From positions 434,001 to 498,000 of the forward strand of contig NZ_CANMNK010000003.1 in NCBI RefSeq assembly GCF_947499265.1: a DNA stretch of 64,000 nucleotides, in the 5' to 3' direction. The notes under the pieces were generated by a model. The model worked only from the letters and a program-made list of their open reading frames with translations. It did no database searches and was not told the DNA's origin. Positions within the stretch are counted from its first letter, which is position 1. Every line of letters begins with the position of its first letter. Below are positions 43,303 through 51,240 of this stretch, one piece after another. The translations under genes and the position numbers were made by a program. Source of the DNA: an uncultured Roseobacter sp. (lineage in GTDB: Bacteria; Pseudomonadota; Alphaproteobacteria; Rhodobacterales; Rhodobacteraceae).

Positions 43303-44255
43303 TCTGCCGCCTCCCGCACCGGATCCCAATCAATGGTTTCGCGGCGCTGATAATCGGTGAACCAATCCGGATCCGTGCGATGTTCGACCCGCCCATCGGG
43401 GAAGACACGCGCCACTGCCCGCCGGGAGGAGAGGCAAAACGCATGCACCGACATCTGCATGCCGCCGGTGTGGCAGTAGCCCACTTCAATATTGCAGTCT
43501 ATCACCATGTTTTTGCCAACAAATCCCATGGCACCCATACCGATTGAGTTACCCAGCTCTTTGAATTCATCCTCCATCTCCGCAATCCTTGGGTCCGAAT
43601 TCCGGCTGCCCACCGTCCGCAAAACAGAGGCCCGTTTGCCCAGCACCATGCAGGTGTCTTTCGATCCCCCCAGCCCGATGCCGATAATCGCGGGCTGACA
43701 CGCGAGGCCGCGCTTGCCAAACGCCACGAGGCTGTCGAGATAGAACCGTTTGATCCCCTGAATGCCGTCCGACGGGAAGAGCATCCGGTAGTCGGTGCCA
43801 AATAGCCCGCCTTTGTGCACCGTGATCAGGTCAATCCACTCCCCCTCCGGCTCAAAGCCATATTCAATCTCCGGCGCGCCGATGCCGACGTTGTTGTTGT
43901 GATCCGTGCGCCAGAGCGGATGCACCCGGTTGGGGCGCAGCGGCACGCCGGTGGTGGCATTGGCCGTGGCCCGCCGCAGCGCCGCTTCCAAGGCAATCGG
44001 GCCGCCTTCGATGCGGGCATCATTGCCCATTTTCACAAACCAGCGCGGCACGCCCGTGTCGCCACACATCGCGCGGCGGTCTTCCTTGGCGGCCTCGTAA
44101 TTCTCCAGCATGGCCTGCAAGACAAATGACGACAGATCACCGTCTTCGGTTTTTGCTGCCGCGCGCAGCCCGTCCAGATAGTCTTGCGGAATTTCGATGG
44201 CCGCCTTGTCCATCAGGGTTTCCGCGGTCGTTTGAATGAGGTCAATTGAGATCAT
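43299..44255 (-). CDS. class I fumarase/tartrate dehydratase-like alpha subunit
   Basis: This 318-residue protein is the [4Fe-4S]-binding alpha part of a class I hydro-lyase. The three cluster cysteines are Cys64 in AMCGDTGVP, one in KDTCMV and one in GYCHTGGMQ. Two-subunit forms include L-tartrate dehydratase and archaeal-type fumarase; single-chain relatives include FumA and mesaconase. Overlaps the SdhA-like gene and the beta-subunit gene by four bases each. Substrate unresolved. Confidence 0.87.
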   Translation of the reverse strand: MISIDLIQTTAETLMDKAAIEIPQDYLDGLRAAAKTEDGDLSSFVLQAMLENYEAAKEDRRAMCGDTGVPRWFVKMGNDARIEGGPIALEAALRRATANATTGVPLRPNRVHPLWRTDHNNNVGIGAPEIEYGFEPEGEWIDLITVHKGGLFGTDYRMLFPSDGIQGIKRFYLDSLVAFGKRGLACQPAIIGIGLGGSKDTCMVLGKRASVLRTVGSRNSDPRIAEMEDEFKELGNSIGMGAMGFVGKNMVIDCNIEVGYCHTGGMQMSVHAFCLSSRRAVARVFPDGRVEHRTDPDWFTDYQRRETIDWDPVREAAE

Positions 44256-46009
44256 TGTGCCGCCACCAGGGTTTCTGGCTCGCCTTCGGGCAGGATCGTC
44301 TCGCCCGGGCGAACAATCGAAAAATCAACGTCTTGGCGCGTGACATTCACCTTGTCACCAGCGCGTTCCGCAACTGTGAAATAGGACGCGGCCATATCCC
44401 CGGCTTCGGGGAAATCTTCGCGGTAGTGCGCACCGCGCGAGTTTTCCCGTGCCAGCCCCGCCAGAGCGATCACTTCGGAGACATCGCAGAGGCTCGCCAT
44501 GTTCAACCAGTCATGCCACGTCAGATTGAACGCCAGCGTGTCCGATGCCACACCGACATCCATGAGGTCGCGGCGAATGGCCCGCACCCGGCTCAAACCG
44601 CGCGTCATCCCGGCCGCGTCCCGCATCACGCCCACATCTTCCCACATCGCCTCCTGCAGGCGATTGCGCAGTGGCTGTACCAAATCAGGGGGCCGGGAAA
44701 GCGGGTGGCGCGCGCGTTCATATTCTGCCATCAGCAGGCTTTCATCAGGATCACGCAGCCTCGGCATTTTGCGGATGTCCGCACCCATCGTGTCACCCGC
44801 GATCCCGCCATAGACGGTGGAATTGGCAACACCGTTGCCGCCCAGCCTGTTGGAGCCATGCGCGCCGCCCGCATCCTCACCCGCGACATAAAGGCCATGA
44901 AGCCCCGTGCGCGTATCCGTGTCCACCACCACGCCGCCCATGAAGTAATGCGCGGTTGGCACCACTTCGACCAGACCACCCGCAAGGTCAAACCCGCTGT
45001 CCTCGCAGCGCTTCACCATACCCTTGAACCTGGCGCGCACGTTGTCGGGGCCGAGGTGGGACATGGAGATAAACATGCCTACCTGATCGGGATCATTGCT
45101 CTTGCGCATTTCCGCATAGATGCCGCGGCTGACCACATCGCGCGTTGCGCGTTCGCCTTTGCCGTCATAATCGAACATGAAGCGCTGCCCCGCCGCGTTC
45201 AGCAACTGCCCGCCGGCGCCGCGCAGCCCCTCCTCCAGCACCGTGCCGGTCATGCGACTGTGCGCACCCGCCAGAAGCCCGGTGGGGTGGAATTGCACCA
45301 TCTCCATATCCCGCAGTGGCAGCCCGACGCGCAGCGCCATGGCCAGCCCATCCATCGTCTTGTCGCCACTGGGGGTGTGGTATTTGTACATGGTCGGGCC
45401 GCCGCCCGTGGCCATCAACACGGTCTTGGCCCGCACAAAGCGGAACCTGCCGGTGCGCATATCAATCATCAATACCCCTGCCAGCGCACTGCCATCTTTG
45501 GTCGGGATCAGGCCAACCGCGCGATGCTCCTGCAGCTTTTCGACCGGGCGGCTTAGCACCTGTTCCATCAGCCGGTTGATGATCTCGATGCCCGTCAGAT
45601 CACCCTTGTGCACCGTGCGGTCCGCCGTCTGCCCGGCAAAGGCTTTCTGATGCAAGGTGCCATCGGCATTGCGGTCAAAGAAGCAGCCAATCTCGTTTTC
45701 CAGCTCGCGGATGCGCACAACCGCCTGTTCGCACAGCCGCCAGGCCATGTCCTGATTGGGCAGCCATTTACCACCCTCAATCGTGTCCATGAAATGCCGC
45801 TCGACCGTGTCGCCGCCGCCCAGGGCCACGTTATAGCCGCCCTGCACCATCCGCGTGCACCCGCATTTGCCGATCAGACCTTTGACAGCAATCGTGATCT
45901 TGGTGCCTTCAGGGGCGGCTTGCTGCGTATGTAGCGCCGCAAAGAGCCCCGCGCCCCCAGTGCCGAGGATCAGAATATCCGTGTCGTGGCGGTCGATGTC
46001 TCTGCTCAT
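44252..46009 (-). CDS. succinate dehydrogenase/fumarate reductase-like flavoprotein
   Basis: This 585-residue FAD protein has a dinucleotide motif (ILGTGGAGLFAAL), the substrate loop FHPTGLLAGAHSRMTGTVLE with RGAGG, HYFMGGVVVDTDT, and HGSNRLGGN. In place of the SdhA motif SHTVAAQGG it has GCTRMVQGG, so Cys51 replaces the His that carries covalent FAD. The flavin is therefore probably not covalently bound in the usual way. Start ATG 46009. It forms a complex with the Fe-S and two membrane subunits upstream. The likely substrate is a substituted succinate or related acid. Confidence 0.85.
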   Translation of the reverse strand: MSRDIDRHDTDILILGTGGAGLFAALHTQQAAPEGTKITIAVKGLIGKCGCTRMVQGGYNVALGGGDTVERHFMDTIEGGKWLPNQDMAWRLCEQAVVRIRELENEIGCFFDRNADGTLHQKAFAGQTADRTVHKGDLTGIEIINRLMEQVLSRPVEKLQEHRAVGLIPTKDGSALAGVLMIDMRTGRFRFVRAKTVLMATGGGPTMYKYHTPSGDKTMDGLAMALRVGLPLRDMEMVQFHPTGLLAGAHSRMTGTVLEEGLRGAGGQLLNAAGQRFMFDYDGKGERATRDVVSRGIYAEMRKSNDPDQVGMFISMSHLGPDNVRARFKGMVKRCEDSGFDLAGGLVEVVPTAHYFMGGVVVDTDTRTGLHGLYVAGEDAGGAHGSNRLGGNGVANSTVYGGIAGDTMGADIRKMPRLRDPDESLLMAEYERARHPLSRPPDLVQPLRNRLQEAMWEDVGVMRDAAGMTRGLSRVRAIRRDLMDVGVASDTLAFNLTWHDWLNMASLCDVSEVIALAGLARENSRGAHYREDFPEAGDMAASYFTVAERAGDKVNVTRQDVDFSIVRPGETILPEGEPETLVAAQ

Positions 46010-46011
46010 AT

Positions 46012-46350
46012 TCACACCACCTGCAAAAAGAAGGTGCCGGAGATCAGCACAGCGACCCCGATAGCGCCCGCTGCCAGTGTCTTTTGCGGCGCAGACCACG
46101 GCAACCATTCCATCGCCATCAGCCGCAGCCCGCCAAATACATGCACGGCGAGCAGAAAGATCAACCCAAACTCTGCTATTTTAACAATAGGTTGCTCGGC
46201 AAAGCTCAGAAACTGGTTCAGCTTTTGCGGTTGCGTCAGCGCCCAGGACAGCACCCAGAAATGCAGCGGCAGAAAGAGTGCAAGCGCCAGCCCGGACACC
46301 CGGTGCAGCACAAAGGCCAGCCATAGGGGATGCGCGCGCGCGGGTCTCAT
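46012..46350 (-). CDS. SdhC/D-like cytochrome b membrane subunit
   Basis: This 112-residue protein has three spans. The SdhC-like entry FVLHRVSGLALALFLPLHFW and a later LAVHVFGGLRLMAM provide histidines that could ligate heme b. I use ATG 46350, which overlaps the upstream stop (ATGA); an ATG 15 bases earlier is possible. Second membrane anchor of the SDH-like complex. Confidence 0.8.
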   Translation of the reverse strand: MRPARAHPLWLAFVLHRVSGLALALFLPLHFWVLSWALTQPQKLNQFLSFAEQPIVKIAEFGLIFLLAVHVFGGLRLMAMEWLPWSAPQKTLAAGAIGVAVLISGTFFLQVV

Positions 46351-46688
46351 ACGCCCCCCGGCCATGTCACAGCGACCAGCGCCTGTGTGCCCAGGCCCAG
46401 CAACAGCAGACCAATGCTCCAGGTCAAACCAACCAACGTCGTGCCCCTCAGCCCGAAGGTTTCATACACGATCACCCGCAGCCCGATGGCCGCATGCAGC
46501 GAGACCGCAAGGACAAAGGAACCGTAGAACAGGAACCAAAAAAGGGACCCCTGCGTCCGGCCTAAAATTTCCTCCGCCGTCAGCCCACCCTGCACCGCGT
46601 AGATCATCACCGCGATATGGCCGAGCGTCAGCGGCACCATGATCAGCGCGGAGAGGCGTTGCAGCATATAGAGCCTGAGATCAAGCAT
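46347..46688 (-). CDS. SdhC/D-like membrane anchor subunit
   Basis: This 113-residue, three-span protein has RLSALIMVPLTLGHIAVMIY near the start and VSLHAAIGLRVIVYE later, resembling SdhC/FrdC-type anchors with candidate heme or quinone-site histidines. It starts 3 bases after the Fe-S subunit stop and overlaps the second anchor gene. Confidence 0.8.
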   Translation of the reverse strand: MLDLRLYMLQRLSALIMVPLTLGHIAVMIYAVQGGLTAEEILGRTQGSLFWFLFYGSFVLAVSLHAAIGLRVIVYETFGLRGTTLVGLTWSIGLLLLGLGTQALVAVTWPGGV

Positions 46689-46691
46689 CAG

Positions 46692-47423
46692 CTACTTGCG
46701 CCTCCCGAAAAACGACCTGGTGGTTTCGCGTTTGAGACCGGCGATGGCGGACATGGGATCAAGGTCATTGGGGCAAAACACCGTACAGCTGCCCATGGAA
46801 TGGCAATTGTGGCACCCGCCCGTTCCGGACACCGCATCTAGGATGGCGCTCCGGCCCTCGTGTTTGGCGTCCTTCAACAGGGTCCACGCCCGCTGCAGCG
46901 CCGCGGGTCCGAGGTAATCGGGATTGCCCGCCACCGTGTCGCAGGCCGCATAGCAAATGGAGCAGTTGATGCATTCGATACCGGCGCTGGCCTCAACCCG
47001 CGCGCCGTCTGCGGGGTCAATGCCCGGGATCGGATCGTCACGACTGGCGCTTGGCCTATGGGCACCGCCCGCAGCGATCCACTTGTCAAAAAATGGATCC
47101 ATATCCGCCGCCAAGTCCTTGATCACAGGCAGGTTTCGCAGCGGCGCAATTTCAACGTGACGGTCCCTCAACACCTTTTTGACATGGGTGCGGCAGGTCC
47201 AGCGCGGTTGCCCGTTCACCATCATCGCGCAGGAGCCGCACATGCCGACACGGCAGGCAAAACGGTAGGTCAGGGTCGCATCTGCGTATTGTTGGATCCA
47301 CGACACCACATCGAGAATGGTCTGATTTTCAAGCGCAGGCACCTCAAACTGCTGAAAACTGCCACCCTCTGCGTCGCCGCGCCAAACGGAGACTTCCAAA
47401 GGGGCTGTATCTGCATCCACCAC
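46692..47423 (-). CDS. succinate dehydrogenase/fumarate reductase-like iron-sulfur subunit
   Basis: This 243-residue protein has a [2Fe-2S] motif (CRVGMCGSC with a later Cys), a [4Fe-4S] motif CINCSICYAAC and a final CHNCHSMGSCTVFCP motif for the third cluster. It carries electrons from the flavoprotein to the membrane anchors. The start is GTG 47423, with AGGA a few bases upstream; an adjacent GTG at 47420 is equally possible. First gene of the operon, divergent from the nitroreductase. Distinct from housekeeping SDH, whose genes usually sit in a TCA cluster. Confidence 0.87.
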   Translation of the reverse strand: MVDADTAPLEVSVWRGDAEGGSFQQFEVPALENQTILDVVSWIQQYADATLTYRFACRVGMCGSCAMMVNGQPRWTCRTHVKKVLRDRHVEIAPLRNLPVIKDLAADMDPFFDKWIAAGGAHRPSASRDDPIPGIDPADGARVEASAGIECINCSICYAACDTVAGNPDYLGPAALQRAWTLLKDAKHEGRSAILDAVSGTGGCHNCHSMGSCTVFCPNDLDPMSAIAGLKRETTRSFFGRRK

Positions 47424-47508
47424 GCGTTCCTGACTTGTGACTGTTCACATTGCGATTATGATATAACCGCCAGAAATGCTAACGAGAAGGAATATGTTCT
47501 TATGTTTT

Positions 47509-47527
47509 TTGTAAGAAATACTTACAA
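47509..47527. promoter_or_regulatory. inverted repeat TTGTAAG-N5-CTTACAA in divergent promoter
   Basis: A perfect seven-base inverted repeat with a five-base spacer lies 18 bases before the nitroreductase start and about 85 bases before the SDH-like operon. Its placement and symmetry suggest a regulator binding site that controls one or both genes. Confidence 0.55.
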
Positions 47528-47544
47528 TAAAGGATCACTTCTGC

Positions 47545-48333
47545 ATGGCTGACGCTCCGCTCAGAAGCCTGTTCCAACAGCGTTTCGGAGAAGCCCCGGA
47601 CCTACCGGAAATTCTGGCAACAAACCCGGAGATCACCCGCCTGGCCGCGCGCGGGTCCTGCCGCCATTTCACACCCGATCAAATCGATCCGGCCATATTG
47701 GAAACACTTTGCGCCGCGGCACTCTGCGCCCCGTCCAAGAGCGATCTACAACAACGCGATATCCTGATCGTGACCGATCCTGGGCTGTTGCGGGACCTCA
47801 AATCCCTGCTCGACGCGCAGGAATGGATTGCCGATGTGCCCGCAATGGCTGTCTTTCTGGCGAACAACCGTCGCCAGCGACAGCTGCAGGCCTGGCACGC
47901 GCAGCCCTTTCCCAACGATCATTTGGACGCCTTCTTCAACGCCAGCGTGGACGCGGGCATCGCGCTTGCATTCTTCATGGTTGCGGCAGAGGCGGCAGGT
48001 CTGGGGTGCTGTCCGATCAGCACCATCCGCAATCACCTCAAAGAGGTAAGAGGCCTGCTCAATCTGCCGGATCATGTCTTCCCTGTTGCGGGAATGGCGG
48101 TGGGACACCCCCTTCAAACGCCAGAGATCAGCGCGCGCTTGCCGTTGGCAAAAACAGTACACCACAACCAGTTCGTTGATATCACCAAAGAGGAAGTGTC
48201 GGCTTACGACACGCGGCGGCTTGCAGGCGCCGATGGTTCGGGCTGGTCTGCAGCCAAGGCGAAAATGTATGCGTCCCCGCAACGTACGGATTTCGCCGAT
48301 TTCATCCGCGAGATCGGCTTCAAACTCGACTGA
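47545..48333 (+). CDS. nitroreductase-family flavoprotein
   Basis: This 262-residue FMN protein of the nitroreductase family has RGSCRHFTPDQIDP near residue 36 as the FMN-binding start, a central ALAFFMVAAEAAGLGCCPIS helix pair and a GMAVGHP strand. Members reduce nitro compounds, flavins or quinones with NAD(P)H. It is divergent from the SDH-like operon, sharing a promoter region, so it may be co-regulated. The physiological substrate is unknown. Confidence 0.85.
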   Translation: MADAPLRSLFQQRFGEAPDLPEILATNPEITRLAARGSCRHFTPDQIDPAILETLCAAALCAPSKSDLQQRDILIVTDPGLLRDLKSLLDAQEWIADVPAMAVFLANNRRQRQLQAWHAQPFPNDHLDAFFNASVDAGIALAFFMVAAEAAGLGCCPISTIRNHLKEVRGLLNLPDHVFPVAGMAVGHPLQTPEISARLPLAKTVHHNQFVDITKEEVSAYDTRRLAGADGSGWSAAKAKMYASPQRTDFADFIREIGFKLD

Positions 48334-48338
48334 GCACC

Positions 48339-49655
48339 TTAAAGCACTGTATCAAAAGTCTTTTTCAACTTCGACACGATTTCATCCACGTGGCAGTCTT
48401 CCATGATAAAGGGCGGTGCCAGCAGCACATGGTCGCCGTTCTGCCCGTCCACGGTGCCCCCCATCGGATAGCAGGCCAAGCCGTTTTCCATCGCGACCTG
48501 CTTGATCTTTTTGTTGATCCCTTTTTCCGGGGCAAAGGGGCGTTTGCTGGCCCGATCCTCGACAATCTCCAGCCCCTGAAACAGGCCACGCCCGCGAATG
48601 TCACCGATATGTGGGTGCTGACCAAACGCGCCCTGCAATGCATCATGCAATTTCGCCCCCATCTCCGCAGAACGATCCACCAACCCGCCGGTCAGTTTTT
48701 TCAGAACCGCATTGCCCGCCGCACAGGCGGTCGGGTGGCCGATGTAGGTGTGGCCATGTTGAAAGAAACCGGATCCATCCGCGATGGCCTGATGGATTTG
48801 CGCGGTACACATCATCGCGCCGATGGGCTGATACCCGGCCCCGAGGCCCTTGGCGATGGTCACGATATCGGCCGTGATCCCCTCCTGCTCATGGGCAAAG
48901 AGGCTGCCGGTCCGACCCATGCCACACATGACCTCGTCAAGGATCAGCAAAATGCCGTATTGATCGCAAATCTCGCGGACGCGTTTGAAATAGCCCTCCA
49001 CCGGAGGGACGGCCCCAAGCGTCGCCCCAACGACGGGTTCGGCGACAAAACCGATGACCGTCTCAGGCCCAAGGCGCTGCAGTTCCGCCTCCAGCTCATT
49101 GGCGACTCGCTGACCGTAATCAAAGGCACTCTCTCCTTCCTGCTGACCGCGATAGGCATAACAGGGCGAGATCAGCGCGGTGTCCACCATGATCGGCGCA
49201 AAGGCCTGTTTGCGCCAGACGTTGCCACCGGTTGCCAGCGCGCCAAGCGTATTGCCGTGATAGCTCTGCCGCCGGGCGATGAAGTGACGCCGGGCGGGTT
49301 GCCCGATTTCCACAAAATACTGTCGCGCCAGTTTCAGCGCGGCTTCGACGGCTTCAGAACCACCGGAGACGAAGTAGACCTTATCCAGATCACCGGGGGC
49401 TGCAGCGACCAGACGGTCGGCAAGCTCTTCGGCGGGGTCGGAGGTAAAAAAGCTCGTATGCGCATAGGCCAGTTGTGCGACCTGTTCCTGAATGGCGGCA
49501 ATGACATCCGCATCGCCGTGGCCGAGGCAAGACACCGCCGCCCCACCTGATCCATCAAAATATTCTTTACCATCAGCATCATAGAGGTACGCGCCTTTAC
49601 CTATAGACGCGCGTCGAAGATTGGCCTTAGAGTGACGGGCGAATACATGTGACAT
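48339..49655 (-). CDS. class III PLP aminotransferase
   Basis: This 438-residue aminotransferase has the PLP lysine in TIAKGLGAGYQPIGAM near residue 265, LILDEVMCGMGRTG before it, and SGGSEAVEAALKLARQY near residue 98. It belongs to the omega-amino acid/amine:pyruvate transaminase group. I choose ATG 49655 because GGGAGG lies seven bases before it; an ATG 57 bases upstream is also in frame. Gene ends 5 bases from the convergent nitroreductase. The amine donor is unknown. Confidence 0.87.
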   Translation of the reverse strand: MSHVFARHSKANLRRASIGKGAYLYDADGKEYFDGSGGAAVSCLGHGDADVIAAIQEQVAQLAYAHTSFFTSDPAEELADRLVAAAPGDLDKVYFVSGGSEAVEAALKLARQYFVEIGQPARRHFIARRQSYHGNTLGALATGGNVWRKQAFAPIMVDTALISPCYAYRGQQEGESAFDYGQRVANELEAELQRLGPETVIGFVAEPVVGATLGAVPPVEGYFKRVREICDQYGILLILDEVMCGMGRTGSLFAHEQEGITADIVTIAKGLGAGYQPIGAMMCTAQIHQAIADGSGFFQHGHTYIGHPTACAAGNAVLKKLTGGLVDRSAEMGAKLHDALQGAFGQHPHIGDIRGRGLFQGLEIVEDRASKRPFAPEKGINKKIKQVAMENGLACYPMGGTVDGQNGDHVLLAPPFIMEDCHVDEIVSKLKKTFDTVL

Positions 49656-50160
49656 TCGAAACCTCCCTAGTTTAGCTGCCTTTTGTGAAACATACGGGGC
49701 CTGCGTTGACAATGCACTGAAACAAATGAGTCCTCGCCATGGGACTCATTGTGGCTGGGGAGCGTGCATGGCGCAGCCGCTTGATATCAGGATGCCTGAG
49801 AACGAAGCCTTACCGGGTGCCCCGAGGTATTCGTTGTGATATCACCGACACCTTTTTCAGCCCTCCACGCACGCGACCCTGAACCGGCGCGCACAAGTCG
49901 CAGCTCTGGTGTGACAATCGCAGACGGCCCCGCGCTCAACCGCGCCGCTGCAGGCTTGATCGCCCCCTCAAGAACGCCGCTTTTCTTTTCCTTTTACGCA
50001 GCCGCGCGTTTCTTTCTGGAAACGCTGAAGGGCATGCTTGCCCAAATCAAAGGCGAAGTCTTTTGCACAGGTCCTGCAGAGGCCGAACTGTGTAACCGCC
50101 GTTTACAACAAGTTCTGGACGGCTAAGCTACAACCAATAATCCACATAAGGGAGACAACA
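49656..50160. promoter_or_regulatory. divergent intergenic region with inverted repeat
   Basis: These 505 bases separate the aminotransferase (minus) from the TAXI binding protein (plus). A perfect nine-base inverted repeat, AATGAGTCC / GGACTCATT, with an eight-base loop lies at 49725-49750, about 70 bases upstream of the aminotransferase; it may be an operator. An open frame at 49836-50126 has no good ribosome site and an unconvincing composition. The region ends with AAGGGAGA before 50161. Confidence 0.45.
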
Positions 50161-51129
50161 ATGTTCAATGGATTAAAAATGACGGTCGCAGGTGCGGCAC
50201 TGGCGATGATGGCAGCGCCTGCCGCCATGGCCGAAGAGTTCATCACCATCGGTACGGGCGGTGTTACAGGGGTTTACTACCCTACAGGTGGCGCCATCTG
50301 CCGTCTGGTGAACAAGGGCCGCAAGGAGCATGGCATCCGCTGTTCCGTCGAATCAACCGGGGGTTCGGTCTACAACATCAACACCATCCGCGAAGGCGAG
50401 CTGGAATTCGGTGTGGCGCAGTCCGACTGGCAGTACCATGCGTATAACGGCACATCGAAGTTCGAAGATCAGGGCGCGTTCGAAGACCTGCGCGCTGTTT
50501 TCTCGGTGCACCCTGAACCCTTCACCGTCGTGGCACGCGCGGATTCGGGCATCAAAACCTTCGCCGATCTGAAGGGCAAACGCGTGAATATCGGCAACCC
50601 CGGCTCCGGCCAACGCGGCACGATGGAAGTTGTGCTCGACAAAATGGGGTGGTCGACGGGCGATCTGGCACTGGCCTCCGAATTGAAGGCGGCGGAACAA
50701 TCGGCAGCACTTTGCGACAACCAGATCGATGCAATGGTCTACACCGTGGGTCACCCCTCCGGCTCCATTCAGGAAGCGACAACGGCCTGCGATTCCGTGA
50801 TTGTTGAAGTTTCCGGCGCGGAAATCGAGGCGCTGATCGGTGAAAACTCCTACTACCGCTCCGCAACCATTCCGGGCGGCATGTATCGCGGGTCCGATGC
50901 GGACACCACCACCTTTGGTGTGGGCGCAACCTTCGTGACATCGGCAAGTGTTTCCGAAGATGCCGTTTATGCCGTTGTTGCTGCAGTCTTTGACAACTTC
51001 GAAGACTTCAAGAAACTGCACCCTGCATTCGCAAACCTGAAAGCAGAGGAAATGGCGACAGCGGGTCTGTCTGCGCCGCTGCACCCAGGCGCAGCGAAGT
51101 ACTACAAGGAAAAAGGCTGGATTGAATAA
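50161..51129 (+). CDS. TAXI-family TRAP substrate-binding protein
   Basis: This 322-residue periplasmic protein has a signal peptide (cleavage near AMA-EE, residue 23) and the TAXI signature [20 protein letters not shown] near residue 27. The mature chain has further typical blocks, such as [18 protein letters not shown]. The start is ATG 50161 behind AAGGGAGA. TAXI proteins bind glutamate-like and other carboxylates; specificity here is unknown. Partner of the fused permease downstream. Confidence 0.9.
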   Translation: MFNGLKMTVAGAALAMMAAPAAMAEEFITIGTGGVTGVYYPTGGAICRLVNKGRKEHGIRCSVESTGGSVYNINTIREGELEFGVAQSDWQYHAYNGTSKFEDQGAFEDLRAVFSVHPEPFTVVARADSGIKTFADLKGKRVNIGNPGSGQRGTMEVVLDKMGWSTGDLALASELKAAEQSAALCDNQIDAMVYTVGHPSGSIQEATTACDSVIVEVSGAEIEALIGENSYYRSATIPGGMYRGSDADTTTFGVGATFVTSASVSEDAVYAVVAAVFDNFEDFKKLHPAFANLKAEEMATAGLSAPLHPGAAKYYKEKGWIE

Positions 51130-51147
51130 TCCACCGCAACGATCCCA

Positions 51148-51171
51148 CAGAGGGCGGACAGCCGCCCTCTG
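51148..51171 (+). repeat. strong intercistronic hairpin between TAXI binding protein and permease genes
   Basis: A perfect 10-bp stem, CAGAGGGCGG / CCGCCCTCTG, with an ACAG loop starts 19 bases after the binding-protein stop. No T-run follows. It probably stabilises the binding-protein message relative to the permease. Confidence 0.65.
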
Positions 51172-51240
51172 AAGCCCCGCCAAGAGGGCCCATTCTCAGA
51201 ACAAAAGCCGTAAACAGCGGCATCCCAGGGAGACAGTCAA

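Noticed and set aside
49836-50126. 96-codon open frame in the aminotransferase/TAXI intergenic region
   Set aside because: No ribosome binding site, low-complexity translation without domain or signal, and overlap with the leader of the TAXI gene. Most likely chance in GC-rich DNA.
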